64,000 nucleotides of DNA from SKPS01 sp964469215 (GTDB taxonomy: Bacteria > Bacteroidota > Bacteroidia > Bacteroidales > SKPS01), in NCBI GenBank assembly GCA_964469215.1, contig CAYXYB010000001.1, positions 797,704-861,703 of the forward strand, in the 5' to 3' direction. A program made the position numbers and the translations under genes. How positions within the stretch are numbered: position 1 is the first letter of the stretch; each line of letters starts with the position of its first letter. Under the pieces are notes generated by a model that searched no databases, was not told the DNA's origin, and saw nothing but the letters and a program-made list of their open reading frames with translations. Shown here piece by piece: positions 25,404-34,405 of this stretch.

Positions 25404-25673
25404 ATGGCAGAAAACGACAGCGAAATACGATATCTGACTCCGATAGCCCTGGATACCAAGAAGAAGAAGTATTGCAGGTTTAAAAAGAGCGGAATAAAAT
25501 ACATTGATTACAAGGATGCAAACTTTCTGATGAAGTTTGTGAACGAGCAGGGGAAGATATTACCCCGCAGGATTACAGGTACTTCAGTAAAATACCAGAG
25601 AAAGATTGCACAGGCAGTTAAACGTGCAAGGCATTTATCATTGATGCCATATGTTGGTGACTTACTTAAATAG
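25404..25673 (+). CDS. rpsR: Small ribosomal subunit protein bS18
   Basis: This 89-residue S18 has the core KKKYCRFKKSGIKYIDYKD, then GKILPRRITGTSVKYQRKIA and KRARHLSLMPYV. The N-terminal 20 residues are a short Bacteroidota-type extension. It is 25 bases after rpsF and 13 bases before rplI. Confidence 0.98.
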   Translation: MAENDSEIRYLTPIALDTKKKKYCRFKKSGIKYIDYKDANFLMKFVNEQGKILPRRITGTSVKYQRKIAQAVKRARHLSLMPYVGDLLK

Positions 25674-25686
25674 AGGAGGAGAGGAA

Positions 25687-26136
25687 ATGGAAATTATTTT
25701 GAAACAGGATATTCCCAGTTTAGGTTTCACCAACGATATAGTTAAGGTGAAGGACGGATATGCACGAAACTACCTTATCCCTAAAGGTTATGCGATTGTG
25801 GCAACACCATCTGCCAAAAAGGTTCTTGCCGAAAACATGAAGCAGAAAGCTCATAAGGCTGAGAAGATCAGGCTGGATGCTGAAGGCATCAGTCAGGCAC
25901 TTGACGGTTTGCAGTTGCGTATTGCAGCGAAGGCAAGCACCTCGGGCAGAATTTTCGGTTCTGTGAATGCCATTCAGATCGCTGAAGCATTGAGGGAGCA
26001 GCATGACATAGAGGTTGACCGCAAGAAGATCTTCCTCGACGGCGACAGCGTTAAGGATCTGGGCACATATAGTGCAAAGATCAGGCTTCACAAGGATGTT
26101 GAAGCTACCATTACCTTCGAGGTGTACCCCGAATAA
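25687..26136 (+). CDS. rplI: Large ribosomal subunit protein bL9
   Basis: This 149-residue L9 starts at the ATG that gives MEIILKQDIPSLGFTNDIV, preceded by a strong purine-rich Shine-Dalgarno-like stretch (GAGGAGAGGAA), which is unusual in Bacteroidota. An upstream in-frame ATG inside rpsR was rejected. The conserved VKVKDGYARNYLIPKGYA lies in the N-domain, and the C-domain carries KASTSGRIFGSV. Confidence 0.97.
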   Translation: MEIILKQDIPSLGFTNDIVKVKDGYARNYLIPKGYAIVATPSAKKVLAENMKQKAHKAEKIRLDAEGISQALDGLQLRIAAKASTSGRIFGSVNAIQIAEALREQHDIEVDRKKIFLDGDSVKDLGTYSAKIRLHKDVEATITFEVYPE

Positions 26137-26138
26137 AA

Positions 26139-26903
26139 ATGTTGTCTTCATCCCGTCTTAAGCACGTATCTTCATTAAAGGTTGCCAAATACCGTGATCT
26201 GCATGGGCAGACCATTGCAGAAGGCAGCAAGGTGATAAAAGAGATGTTGCTTTCGGGTTTTTCTTATGTTGATGTCTTTGCCACAGAAAGATGGGCAGAG
26301 CAGAACACGGACCTGGCAAGAGGATTTGGAAGTGCGCTTACCATCTGCAGTGAGAAGGAGCTTGAAAGGATGTCGGCTCTGCAAACGCCGCAAGGGGTAG
26401 TTGCTGTACTTGAGATACCTGAAAGTATGACACCCCGGAACGATTTCCGGATATCCCTTTTTTGCGATCGCGTTAGTGACCCGGGTAATTTGGGAACAAT
26501 CCTACGGATAGCCGACTGGTTTGGAATAGACCAGGTGATAACATCCCCCGGTTCGGTAAGCTTTTACAACCCCAAGGTTATTCAGGCGAGTATGGGTTCA
26601 TTTTTCCGGACATACATTGCAGTATCACCACTTTCTGATTTAATAAAGCAATGCCAGGGAACGGTTTCTGTGTTTGGGGCTGTGATGGACGGTGATATTC
26701 TGGAGCACATCGCAGTGAATACTCCTGCAATTCTGGTTGTTGGCAACGAATCGAATGGCATTGCTCCTGAGACACTTGCCTATTGCACACACAAGGTCAC
26801 CATACCGGGAAGGACGAACCAGACTTTAGGTGAGACCGCCGAATCACTCAACGCTGCGATTGCAGCAGCACTCATTTGCTACCATTTTTCGACGAGGGGG
26901 TAA
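26139..26903 (+). CDS. TrmH/SpoU-family RNA 2'-O-methyltransferase
   Basis: This 254-residue knotted (SPOUT) methyltransferase has an N-terminal RNA-binding domain (SRLKHVSSLKVAKYRDLHG) and three SpoU motifs: DRVSDPGNLGTILRIADWFG, VVGNESNGI and SLNAAIAAALI. It uses SAM to methylate a ribose 2'-OH of rRNA or tRNA, and resembles RlmB/TrmH-type 23S enzymes. The site cannot be predicted. It begins two bases after rplI and is probably the last gene of that operon. Confidence 0.93.
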   Translation: MLSSSRLKHVSSLKVAKYRDLHGQTIAEGSKVIKEMLLSGFSYVDVFATERWAEQNTDLARGFGSALTICSEKELERMSALQTPQGVVAVLEIPESMTPRNDFRISLFCDRVSDPGNLGTILRIADWFGIDQVITSPGSVSFYNPKVIQASMGSFFRTYIAVSPLSDLIKQCQGTVSVFGAVMDGDILEHIAVNTPAILVVGNESNGIAPETLAYCTHKVTIPGRTNQTLGETAESLNAAIAAALICYHFSTRG

Positions 26904-26980
26904 ATTCCCTGTATCCCCACTGAACAAGAGGCAGCATTAATTGTTCTGTTTATCAGATTAAATCAACACAAAACCCAAAT

Positions 26981-27181
26981 ATGATCCTGAAATTAATCCT
27001 TATCGCCATAGTTGTTGTAGGAATTGCCTTTGCAGCAATAGCCATCAAGATGTTTTTTATCCGCGGTTCGGAGTTTAAAAAGAGCTGCGGGAGCGTTGAT
27101 CCTGAAACGGGGAAGCGTATTGCCTGCACGTGCAGTTCAGCAGAATCTGATACTGATGAAGTATGCGATAATAAAGGATAA
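26981..27181 (+). CDS. nqrM: Small four-cysteine membrane protein resembling NqrM (Na+-NQR maturation factor)
   Basis: A 66-residue protein with one transmembrane helix (residues 3-26) and a soluble tail with four cysteines: KKSCGS (C36), ACTC (C49, C51) and EVC (C62). The NqrM (DUF539) family has the same plan, a helix followed by SCGG, then AC-x-C and a last C. NqrM delivers iron for the metal centre of NqrD/NqrE. The gene is convergent with apbE at the end of the nqr operon, 28 bases apart, which supports the assignment. The match is by architecture and spacing, so the symbol is tentative. Confidence 0.65.
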   Translation: MILKLILIAIVVVGIAFAAIAIKMFFIRGSEFKKSCGSVDPETGKRIACTCSSAESDTDEVCDNKG

Positions 27182-27209
27182 AAAAAAGGCAGTAGATCTA
27201 TTTATCTGG

Positions 27210-28253
27210 TTATTCTTCTGTTAACTCCCGGATTGATTTTCTTAATCCTCCTGAGATCCAGGTTCTTTCTTTTCCTTTATCATCGGCGTAGATAAAGTAT
27301 GCCTGCAGGGCTGGATTTATTTCAAGCACTTTTATCGCTTTTTCAAGCCCCATTACCATAAATGCTGTTGCCCATGCGTCGGCGATAGTGGCATTTTCAT
27401 CCACTACAGTAGCGCTCAGAAGCGAATGTTGAACGGGGTAGCCTGTTGCCGGATCTATTGTATGGCTGTATTTTATGCCATCTTCAACATAGAACTTACG
27501 GTAGTTTCCTGATGTGGCAATTCCTTTGCCGGTGATTGTCAGCACTGCCTTAACAGGCCTGTCCATAAGGTCTCCGGTGAGTTCTGTTCCCTCTGCAGGC
27601 ATTTCAACTCCTATTGTCCACAGCTCTCCACCGGGTTTTGTGCCGTAACCCACAAGCTCACCTCCAACATCAACCAGAAACGACTTCACTCCACTGGCGA
27701 TAAGAAAGCGTGCAATAAGATCGCTGGTGTATCCCTGAGCAATGGCGTTGAAGTTTACTGTGATGGCAGGGTTATCCTTTACCAGCTTTCCATCTTCGAT
27801 TCTAATCCTGCGGTACCCTGAGAGCCCTCTAAGGCTGTCGATGAGTTCCGGTGTTACCGAATCGCGTTTACTGAAACCCCAGCCCCACGCTTCTATCAGC
27901 CGGCCGATAGTGCAGTCGAATGCTCCTCCGGAGGCTTCAGAGATTTGAGTAGAGACGAAAAAGTTTTCTGCAAAGATATCATCCACCTGCACATCTTCGT
28001 TGCGGTTGAGGCGGCTTATGAGGGAGTTGTCACGGTAAACCGAAACCGACTTGTCAACCGCTTCCAACATAGAGTCAATCTGAGTAGTAAAATTGCGGTT
28101 CAGGGAGTCGTAATAGGTAACAATAAAATAAGTTCCCTGTGTTTCACCTTTGATAATCAGAGGCCTGACAGGTTTGTTCAGATGGCATCCAAAAAAAACA
28201 ACAAGCAGAATGGCGGCTATTGCCTGCCACTGATATTTAACCGCCAAAGTCAT
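27210..28253 (-). CDS. apbE: FAD:protein FMN transferase
   Basis: This 347-residue lipoprotein (signal ends VVFFGC) covalently attaches FMN from FAD to threonines of NqrB and NqrC. Visible marks are GETQGTYFIVTYYD, the NFNAIAQGYTSDLI core, FLVDVGGELVGYG, GIATSGNYRKF, the SHTIDPATGYPV flavin-binding segment and DAWATAFMVMG with metal-binding Asp. I start at ATG 28253, which gives a proper lipoprotein signal and overlaps the nqrF end by 17 bases. A longer in-frame start would place non-signal sequence ahead. It is the last gene of the nqr operon. Confidence 0.95.
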   Translation of the reverse strand: MTLAVKYQWQAIAAILLVVFFGCHLNKPVRPLIIKGETQGTYFIVTYYDSLNRNFTTQIDSMLEAVDKSVSVYRDNSLISRLNRNEDVQVDDIFAENFFVSTQISEASGGAFDCTIGRLIEAWGWGFSKRDSVTPELIDSLRGLSGYRRIRIEDGKLVKDNPAITVNFNAIAQGYTSDLIARFLIASGVKSFLVDVGGELVGYGTKPGGELWTIGVEMPAEGTELTGDLMDRPVKAVLTITGKGIATSGNYRKFYVEDGIKYSHTIDPATGYPVQHSLLSATVVDENATIADAWATAFMVMGLEKAIKVLEINPALQAYFIYADDKGKERTWISGGLRKSIRELTEE

Positions 28254-29502
28254 CGTATGCAATGTTTTCGGGTGGAACGCCCATATTGTCGAGCATTGCA
28301 AAAACAGCATCATTCATCTGCGGAGGCCCACAGAGGTAGTAGTCTATTTCTTCTGGTTCGGGATGTTTGCTCAGATACTCGTTGAGGATTATCTGGTGGA
28401 TAAACCCGGTATATCCGCTCCAGTTATCTTCGGGTTTAGGTTCTGATAGTCCGATATGAAAGCTGAAGTTCGGGAAATTATCTTCAATGGCTTTGAATTC
28501 ATCAACATAAAATAGTTCACGGAGTGAACGGCCACCATACCAGAAGGAGGCTCTTCTGGTTGTTTTTTCTGTATGAAAAAGGTGAAATATATGTGAACGC
28601 ATGGGTGCCATTCCTGCACCACCACCGATAAACATCATTTCACGCTGGTTTTCCTTTATGAAGAATTCGCCATAAGGACCTGAAATGGTCACTTTGTCGC
28701 CAGGTTTACGTGTGAACACATAAGAGGAACAGATCCCCGGATTCACCTTTTTAAATGAGTTTGTTTTCCTGTCCCATGGTGGGGTTGCAATGCGGATGTT
28801 CAGCATGATGATGTTCCCTTCTGCCGGATGGTTGGCCATAGAGTATGCCCTGAATACCGGTTCCGGGTTTTTCATTTTAAGATCCCAGATCCTGAATTTA
28901 TCCCATTCGTCGCGGTATTCATCTTCAACGTGGATGTCTCTGTAGTCAATCTCACATTTTGGAACATCAATCTGAATATATCCACCGCTTCTAAACTCGA
29001 GGTGTTCACCCTCAGGAAGTTTAACCACAAACTCTTTAATGAAAGTTGCAACATTGTGATTCGAAACCACTTCGCACTCCCATTTCTTTATTCCGAACAC
29101 CTCTTCAGGGACAGCGATTTTAAGATCTCCCCTTACCTTAACCTGGCATCCAAGGCGCCATTTGTTCTGTATCTCTTTCCGTGAAAAGTATCCTTTTTCG
29201 GTAGGGAGGATATCGCCGGCACCTTCAAAAACCTGGCATTTGCACATTGCACAGGTTCCACCACCACCGCATGCAGACGGCAGGAAGATGCCGTTTGCAG
29301 AGAGAGTGGACAGGAGTGTTGAACCAGGTTCCACTAAAAGATCCTTTTCGTTGTTGATGGTGATTTTAACGTCTCCCTGAGGTGTTAGTTTTTTGCGTGC
29401 ATAAAGAAGCAACATGACAAGAGTGATTATCACCACAAGGAAAACAACGATGCTGGAGATCACCAGCCGGGTGTCGATAGCAAGTAATGTATTGATTATC
29501 AT
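28237..29502 (-). CDS. nqrF: Na+-translocating NADH:quinone reductase subunit F
   Basis: This 421-residue entry subunit oxidises NADH. An N-terminal anchor helix (about 15-34) leads to a 2Fe-2S ferredoxin domain with cysteines in ACGGGGTCAMCKC (C78, C84, C87) and a fourth in RLGCQV. The FAD domain has RAYSMANHP, then GPYGEFFI, and the NADH-binding part has MFIGGGAGMAPMRSH and YYLCGPPQM. All cofactor motifs are intact. Its 3' end overlaps apbE, which implies coupled translation. Confidence 0.97.
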   Translation of the reverse strand: MIINTLLAIDTRLVISSIVVFLVVIITLVMLLLYARKKLTPQGDVKITINNEKDLLVEPGSTLLSTLSANGIFLPSACGGGGTCAMCKCQVFEGAGDILPTEKGYFSRKEIQNKWRLGCQVKVRGDLKIAVPEEVFGIKKWECEVVSNHNVATFIKEFVVKLPEGEHLEFRSGGYIQIDVPKCEIDYRDIHVEDEYRDEWDKFRIWDLKMKNPEPVFRAYSMANHPAEGNIIMLNIRIATPPWDRKTNSFKKVNPGICSSYVFTRKPGDKVTISGPYGEFFIKENQREMMFIGGGAGMAPMRSHIFHLFHTEKTTRRASFWYGGRSLRELFYVDEFKAIEDNFPNFSFHIGLSEPKPEDNWSGYTGFIHQIILNEYLSKHPEPEEIDYYLCGPPQMNDAVFAMLDNMGVPPENIAYDDFGG

Positions 29503-29518
29503 TTGAAAATGAATTTTC

Positions 29519-30136
29519 TTAAATCTTTATTCCCATAAAACTCATAAAGGCAATTCCCATCAGGCCTGTAATGATAAATGTTATCCCGAGGCCACGCAAG
29601 GGTGCTGGAATGTTGGAGTATCTGATTTTCTCGCGTATGGCTGCTATGGCGACAATAGCCAGGAGCCAGCCCACACCGCTGCCAATTCCAAAGACAGTCG
29701 CCTGACCGAGTGTTTCGTACTCCCGCTCCTGCATAAACAGAGAACCGCCAAGGATTGCACAGTTGACTGCTATCAAAGGGAGGAAAATGCCCAGGTTGGA
29801 GTAAAGGGTAGGGGAGAATTTCTCGACGACCATCTCAACAAGCTGCACCATTGAAGCTATCACTGCGATGAATAGGATAAAGCTAAGGAAGCTCAGGTCA
29901 ACAGTGGCAAACTCCGGCCCCAGCCAGTTCAAGGCACCTTCTGAAAGAATGTATTTATTTAGCAGGTAATCTACCGGAACAGTTATCCCCAGCACAAAGA
30001 TCACGGCTATACCAAGTCCCATGGAGGTTTTTACAGTACGTGAAACAGCGAGGTAGGAGCACATGCCCAGGAAGTAGGCAAAGATCATATTTTCTATGAA
30101 GACTCCTTTAACGAAAATATTGAATAGTTCCTGCAT
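29519..30136 (-). CDS. nqrE: Na+-translocating NADH:quinone reductase subunit E
   Basis: This 205-residue integral membrane subunit has six helices (NqrDE/RnfAE fold). Typical segments are FAYFLGMCSYLAVS, with one of the cysteines that hold the intramembrane iron centre shared with NqrD, and FLPLIAVNCAILGG. It lies 16 bases after nqrF in gene order. Confidence 0.97.
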   Translation of the reverse strand: MQELFNIFVKGVFIENMIFAYFLGMCSYLAVSRTVKTSMGLGIAVIFVLGITVPVDYLLNKYILSEGALNWLGPEFATVDLSFLSFILFIAVIASMVQLVEMVVEKFSPTLYSNLGIFLPLIAVNCAILGGSLFMQEREYETLGQATVFGIGSGVGWLLAIVAIAAIREKIRYSNIPAPLRGLGITFIITGLMGIAFMSFMGIKI

Positions 30137-30155
30137 TGCTTTTTTGTATTAAGAG

Positions 30156-30818
30156 TTAGTTTTCTTCTACCAGTTCTTTATGGCGGGAGCGGTGAACCCA
30201 GATAATTATTCCAATTATAATAAGAGCTGCGGGGGGTAGTATCATCATCCCGTTGTTTTTATAACCCAGGTCATACAGGTTCCACCATGGGGTTTCGAAC
30301 AGATTAACCCCCATAACAGAACCTGACCCAAGGAGTTCTCTGAAGAACCCTACTATAATAAGTATCCAGGCATAACCGGCTGCATTTCCAATGCCGTCTA
30401 AGAAAGAGGGCCAGGGTTTATTTGCTATTGCAAAGGCTTCCAGCCTACCCATGAGGATGCAGTTGGTGATTATGAGCCCGACAAATACAGACAGCTGCTT
30501 ACTCACATCATAAAGGAATGCTTTCAGGACCTGGTCGACCATTATCACCATGAAAGCAATTACTGTAAGCATCACAATGATACGGATACGTGGGGGTGTG
30601 ATGTTTCTGAGGAATGACATCACAACATTGGAAAAAGCCAACACCACCATAACTGAAATTGCCATAACAATTGATGGTTCAAGTTTTACGGTAACTGCAA
30701 GAGCAGAGCAGATACCAAGCACCTGAACCGTTATGGGGTTGTCTTTAATCAGAGGTGAAGTCAACAGCTTGACATTCTTTGGGGAAAAGAGAGGCTCTTT
30801 TTCTTTCATTGGATCCAT
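30156..30818 (-). CDS. nqrD: Na+-translocating NADH:quinone reductase subunit D
   Basis: This 220-residue six-helix membrane subunit is homologous to NqrE in inverted topology. VLGICSALAVT and GLIITNCILMGRLEAFA carry the conserved cysteines that coordinate the buried iron with NqrE. A soluble N-terminal stretch, MDPMKEKEPLFSPKN, precedes helix one. It is the likely client of the NqrM-like protein. Confidence 0.97.
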   Translation of the reverse strand: MDPMKEKEPLFSPKNVKLLTSPLIKDNPITVQVLGICSALAVTVKLEPSIVMAISVMVVLAFSNVVMSFLRNITPPRIRIIVMLTVIAFMVIMVDQVLKAFLYDVSKQLSVFVGLIITNCILMGRLEAFAIANKPWPSFLDGIGNAAGYAWILIIVGFFRELLGSGSVMGVNLFETPWWNLYDLGYKNNGMMILPPAALIIIGIIIWVHRSRHKELVEEN

Positions 30819-30821
30819 AAT

Positions 30822-31598
30822 CTATTGAGATTTTTTAAAGAATGGTTCATAATATTTTAGACATTCGAAAAGCATTTCTGTTACACCACTACTGGTTATT
30901 GTGCCTCCCGAGATGGCATCTACACCGTGAATTCTACTGCTTTCGGGCAATACCGACACACCTCCTTTCACAACCTTCACTGAGGTGAAATTGCCTTGTT
31001 CATCAAGGAGTCGCTTTCCTTTGAAAGAATCCATAAAGAATTGTTGGTTTATTTCCGCCCCCAGGCCCGGAGTTTCACCTTTATGGTCGAAGGTTGCACC
31101 CCTGATGGTGTTAAGGTCAGTACCCAGGGCAATATTACCCCAGATGGGGCCCCATAATCCTCTGCCCTGAACTGGAATTATATACAGTGTGTCACCTTTA
31201 TTGTCACGGATCAGGAACAAGGGTATCTGTGGAGATTCCCTGGTTTTTCCTTCCATGAATGCTTTACGTGCGTTCAGAAGTTTTTTCATATCCTGGTCAA
31301 ATGCACGTTTGTCGCCAAGGGTAAAGGTGCCGTCAGGAAGGTAAATGCTGACTGCTTCACCTGTTTTGGGATTTAGCATCATCTCGGATATGAGGTGAGC
31401 ATCATAGACGGCTTCGGCATCTTTTACAGATGCATCGATACCTGCGGCTTTAAGCAGCGACTGGATCTTTTCGGTTCTGCGGTTTGCCTCCTGAAAAGGC
31501 TTCAGCACAGCAAAAGCCAGTGAGAGGCCGGTGGCCACTATCACTACCATGAATAGGGCGAAACGGAAAATATAAAAGCTGCTGTATGATTTTGCCAT
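30822..31598 (-). CDS. nqrC: Na+-translocating NADH:quinone reductase subunit C
   Basis: This 258-residue subunit is anchored by one N-terminal helix (about 10-30). The periplasmic FMN domain ends with the flavinylation motif DAISGGTITSSGV at about residue 228, whose threonine receives FMN from ApbE. Mid-domain motifs RGLWGPIWGNIAL and TPGLGAEI are as in Vibrio NqrC. It lies three bases before nqrD. Confidence 0.97.
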   Translation of the reverse strand: MAKSYSSFYIFRFALFMVVIVATGLSLAFAVLKPFQEANRRTEKIQSLLKAAGIDASVKDAEAVYDAHLISEMMLNPKTGEAVSIYLPDGTFTLGDKRAFDQDMKKLLNARKAFMEGKTRESPQIPLFLIRDNKGDTLYIIPVQGRGLWGPIWGNIALGTDLNTIRGATFDHKGETPGLGAEINQQFFMDSFKGKRLLDEQGNFTSVKVVKGGVSVLPESSRIHGVDAISGGTITSSGVTEMLFECLKYYEPFFKKSQ

Positions 31599-31610
31599 GA
31601 TGGTTGATTT

Positions 31611-32780
31611 TTACTTTTCTTTCGCTGAATTAGGTTGAACAGCGTATCTGACTGCTCTGCGCAGTCGCCGTTTTATGTTGGCTTCGATGATATAATGGTC
31701 TATGAGCGGTGCCATGACATTCATAAAGAGTATTGCCAGCATCATCCCTTCGGGATAGGCAGGATTAAGTACACGAATCAGAACCGCGAATATGCCGATA
31801 AGGAATCCGTAAATCCATTTCCCGGTTGAGGTTTGTGAAGCCGTTACAGGGTCTGTGGCCATGAATATTGCACCAAATGCAAAGCCCCCCATTATAAGAT
31901 GATAATATGCTGGAATCTCCATAAACGGGTTGGCACCCCAAAGGTTGAAAAGCAATCCCATCAGATAGCCTCCGGCAAACACCGAAGCCATTATCTTAAG
32001 GCTTCCTACGCCTGTGATGATCAGAAACAGGGCTCCTAGAAGTATTGCAAGAGTTGAAGTTTCACCGATTGAACCGGGGATGAAGCCGAAAAACATGTCG
32101 AGAGCCGAGGGTAGTGCTGCTGTATTTCCGGTGGCAGCCTCTGCAAGGGGTGTTGCTCCGGTAAAGCCGTCAGGGATACCCGAAACCCAAACCTTGTCGC
32201 CCGACATGTCAGCGGGGTATGCAAAGAACAGGAAAGCTCTGGCAGTAAGTGCCGGATTAAGGAGGTTCATACCGGTACCTCCGAACACCTCCTTGCCGAA
32301 GATAACGGCAAAGGCAGTTGCAACTGCCACCATCCATAATGGTATATCGGGAGGTAGAACCAGGGGAATCAACATACCGGTTACCAGGAATCCTTCGTTA
32401 ACCTCATGCCCCCTTATCTGTGCGAAAACAAATTCAATACCCAGGCCGGTAACATAAGAAACGACGATTATTGGAAACACTGCTTTGAATCCATACCACA
32501 CCTGCATCCAGAATCCTGCTTCTATATCTGTAGTATTAAAATGCTGAAAGCCAACATTCCAGATTCCAAAAAGGAGGGCGGGTAACATGGCGGTTATCAC
32601 AATGCTCATGGTTCGTTTCATATCAATGCTGTCACGTATATGGCTCCCTTTAATGGTAACCTTGTCGGGTACAAACAGAAATGTTTCAAAAGCATCGAAG
32701 GTGGAGTGCAACTTATGCAGCCTGCCCCCTTTCTGAAACTGTGGTTTTATTTTATCGAGAAAATTCCTTAATTGCTTCAT
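31611..32780 (-). CDS. nqrB: Na+-translocating NADH:quinone reductase subunit B
   Basis: This 389-residue membrane subunit has about ten helices. It carries the FMN-attachment motif PDGFTGATPLAEA (threonine near residue 210) and binds riboflavin. The LLNPALTARAFLFFAYP and FMATDPVTASQTSTGKW segments are strongly conserved. It forms the core of the Na+ pathway. The gene lies 22 bases after nqrA. Confidence 0.97.
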   Translation of the reverse strand: MKQLRNFLDKIKPQFQKGGRLHKLHSTFDAFETFLFVPDKVTIKGSHIRDSIDMKRTMSIVITAMLPALLFGIWNVGFQHFNTTDIEAGFWMQVWYGFKAVFPIIVVSYVTGLGIEFVFAQIRGHEVNEGFLVTGMLIPLVLPPDIPLWMVAVATAFAVIFGKEVFGGTGMNLLNPALTARAFLFFAYPADMSGDKVWVSGIPDGFTGATPLAEAATGNTAALPSALDMFFGFIPGSIGETSTLAILLGALFLIITGVGSLKIMASVFAGGYLMGLLFNLWGANPFMEIPAYYHLIMGGFAFGAIFMATDPVTASQTSTGKWIYGFLIGIFAVLIRVLNPAYPEGMMLAILFMNVMAPLIDHYIIEANIKRRLRRAVRYAVQPNSAKEK

Positions 32781-32802
32781 GATAAATTAATTATTAAGGG
32801 GA

Positions 32803-34152
32803 TCAACTCATCTCTTTTCTGATTAGGTCAAGGCCTTCGCGAATTATGGATTGAATCTCTATCTTCGAAGTGCAAATTACTTCACAGAGTGCAAAGTCCT
32901 CTTCGTCAACTTCATATATGCCAAGATTTTCCATTAGGTCAATATCTTTCACCATGATCGCTTTCAGAAGGTGAACAGGTAGTATATCCATTGGTAGTAC
33001 TTTTTCATACTGCCCGGTAATCACAAATGCACGTTCACCACCATGCAGGTTGGTATCAGGGGCAAATGGTTTCTTAAAAAACAATCTTGAAAGAAAAGTA
33101 TTTGAAAAGGTAAAAGCTGTGAAACCGGGTTTGGCCCAACCCATAAATTCATGATGGTTCCCTTCAGGTATCACAGTTATAACATGGTCATAATAGCCAA
33201 TAAATCCGTTACTTCTGATTTTTTTCCCGGTGAGAACATTGCCGCTAATAAAGCGCATATTATCACCTTGCAGTTGATCCAGTAACATTTGAGAAATGCA
33301 GGCACCGGTATAGGTCTTGAAATATCTGGGGTGGTGAACACCGGAGCCGGCAAGGGCAATAATCCTTTCGGTATTGTACTGGTGGGTGAGAAACAACCTG
33401 CCGATAGCAGCAACATCAACCGGGTGGATGACCCATACAATATCACCCTTGTTAATGGGATCGACATGATGTATCTGAACACCAACATTACCGGAAGGGT
33501 GAGGGCCATTAAAACAGTTGATCTGCACCCCTGAAACTCCGAGAAACTCGCGTGCTTTGGTTAGTTTCTCGTGAACATTAAGATGTACCGGAGCAGCAGA
33601 CATCTTTTTCAAAACGTCGATCCCAAGCTGAAACTCATGACCTTTCTGATTTATTAAAAAATCGAGTTCCGGTGCGAGGGGAGCAGTGTCAAAGGTTGAA
33701 ATAAACACAGATTTGGGTTTCACATCAGGAGAGGCAATCACATTGTAAGGGCGTTGCCTTATTGATGGCCATAAGCCTGTTTCCAACAACGCCACAATTG
33801 TTTCTTCAGGTGTGGCGGAGACAAGGTCGGGCAATTTTAAATGAGCATAAGATATTTCGCTATCAGCTCTGATAACGATCTCTTCAAGCAGTCGCTTTTC
33901 GCCACGCCTGATTTCGTGCACTACACCACTTACCGGTGACGTGAACTTAATTCTAAGGTCGTACTTATTGCAGAACAATGGTGTTCCGGCGAGAACTCTC
34001 TCACCTTCAGATACAAGCAGCTTCGGCAAAACACCGTGAAAGTCTGTCGGCTTCACAGCATAAAGATCGGGATGTATGCCTGTAATTACCTTTTCGGCCA
34101 CACCCTTTAGCTTGATATCCAAACCTCTTTTAATGGTAATGGTTTTGGTCAT
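32803..34152 (-). CDS. nqrA: Na+-translocating NADH:quinone reductase subunit A
   Basis: This 449-residue cytoplasmic-side subunit lies near the quinone site. It opens TITIKRGLDIKLKGVAE and has SPVSGVVHEIRRGEKR, FNGPHPSGNVGVQIHHVDPI and the C-terminal LMENLGIYEVDEEDFALCE. It is the first gene of nqrABCDEF-apbE. Upstream only a near-match to the -7 box is visible (ATAATTTGC, minus strand, 34277-34284), so the promoter is uncertain. Confidence 0.97.
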   Translation of the reverse strand: MTKTITIKRGLDIKLKGVAEKVITGIHPDLYAVKPTDFHGVLPKLLVSEGERVLAGTPLFCNKYDLRIKFTSPVSGVVHEIRRGEKRLLEEIVIRADSEISYAHLKLPDLVSATPEETIVALLETGLWPSIRQRPYNVIASPDVKPKSVFISTFDTAPLAPELDFLINQKGHEFQLGIDVLKKMSAAPVHLNVHEKLTKAREFLGVSGVQINCFNGPHPSGNVGVQIHHVDPINKGDIVWVIHPVDVAAIGRLFLTHQYNTERIIALAGSGVHHPRYFKTYTGACISQMLLDQLQGDNMRFISGNVLTGKKIRSNGFIGYYDHVITVIPEGNHHEFMGWAKPGFTAFTFSNTFLSRLFFKKPFAPDTNLHGGERAFVITGQYEKVLPMDILPVHLLKAIMVKDIDLMENLGIYEVDEEDFALCEVICTSKIEIQSIIREGLDLIRKEMS

Positions 34153-34405
34153 GTTAATGTTAATGTGGTTGTATAGCTTATAATTATTTAAAAATCACGA
34201 AATGAGTTGTTTATTTATGTCCATCAGCTGCCTGGCAATTCTTTTGTTAATTTATTAACACCAGATTAAAAACAACGCAAATTATGAAAAGTTTATAATA
34301 AGAGTAGTATTTTTTTAACTAAAAGATAAATCTGAATAAATGTAGGCTGAGCGTTCCTTTCAGGGACCAGGTCAGTACTGTCAGTGAGCATATTGGACAC
34401 CGGGA

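Noticed and set aside
34277..34284. Possible -7 box for the nqr operon on the minus strand (ATAATTTGC)
   Set aside because: It lacks the correct TA-N2 spacing and any -33 partner, so I did not list it as a promoter.
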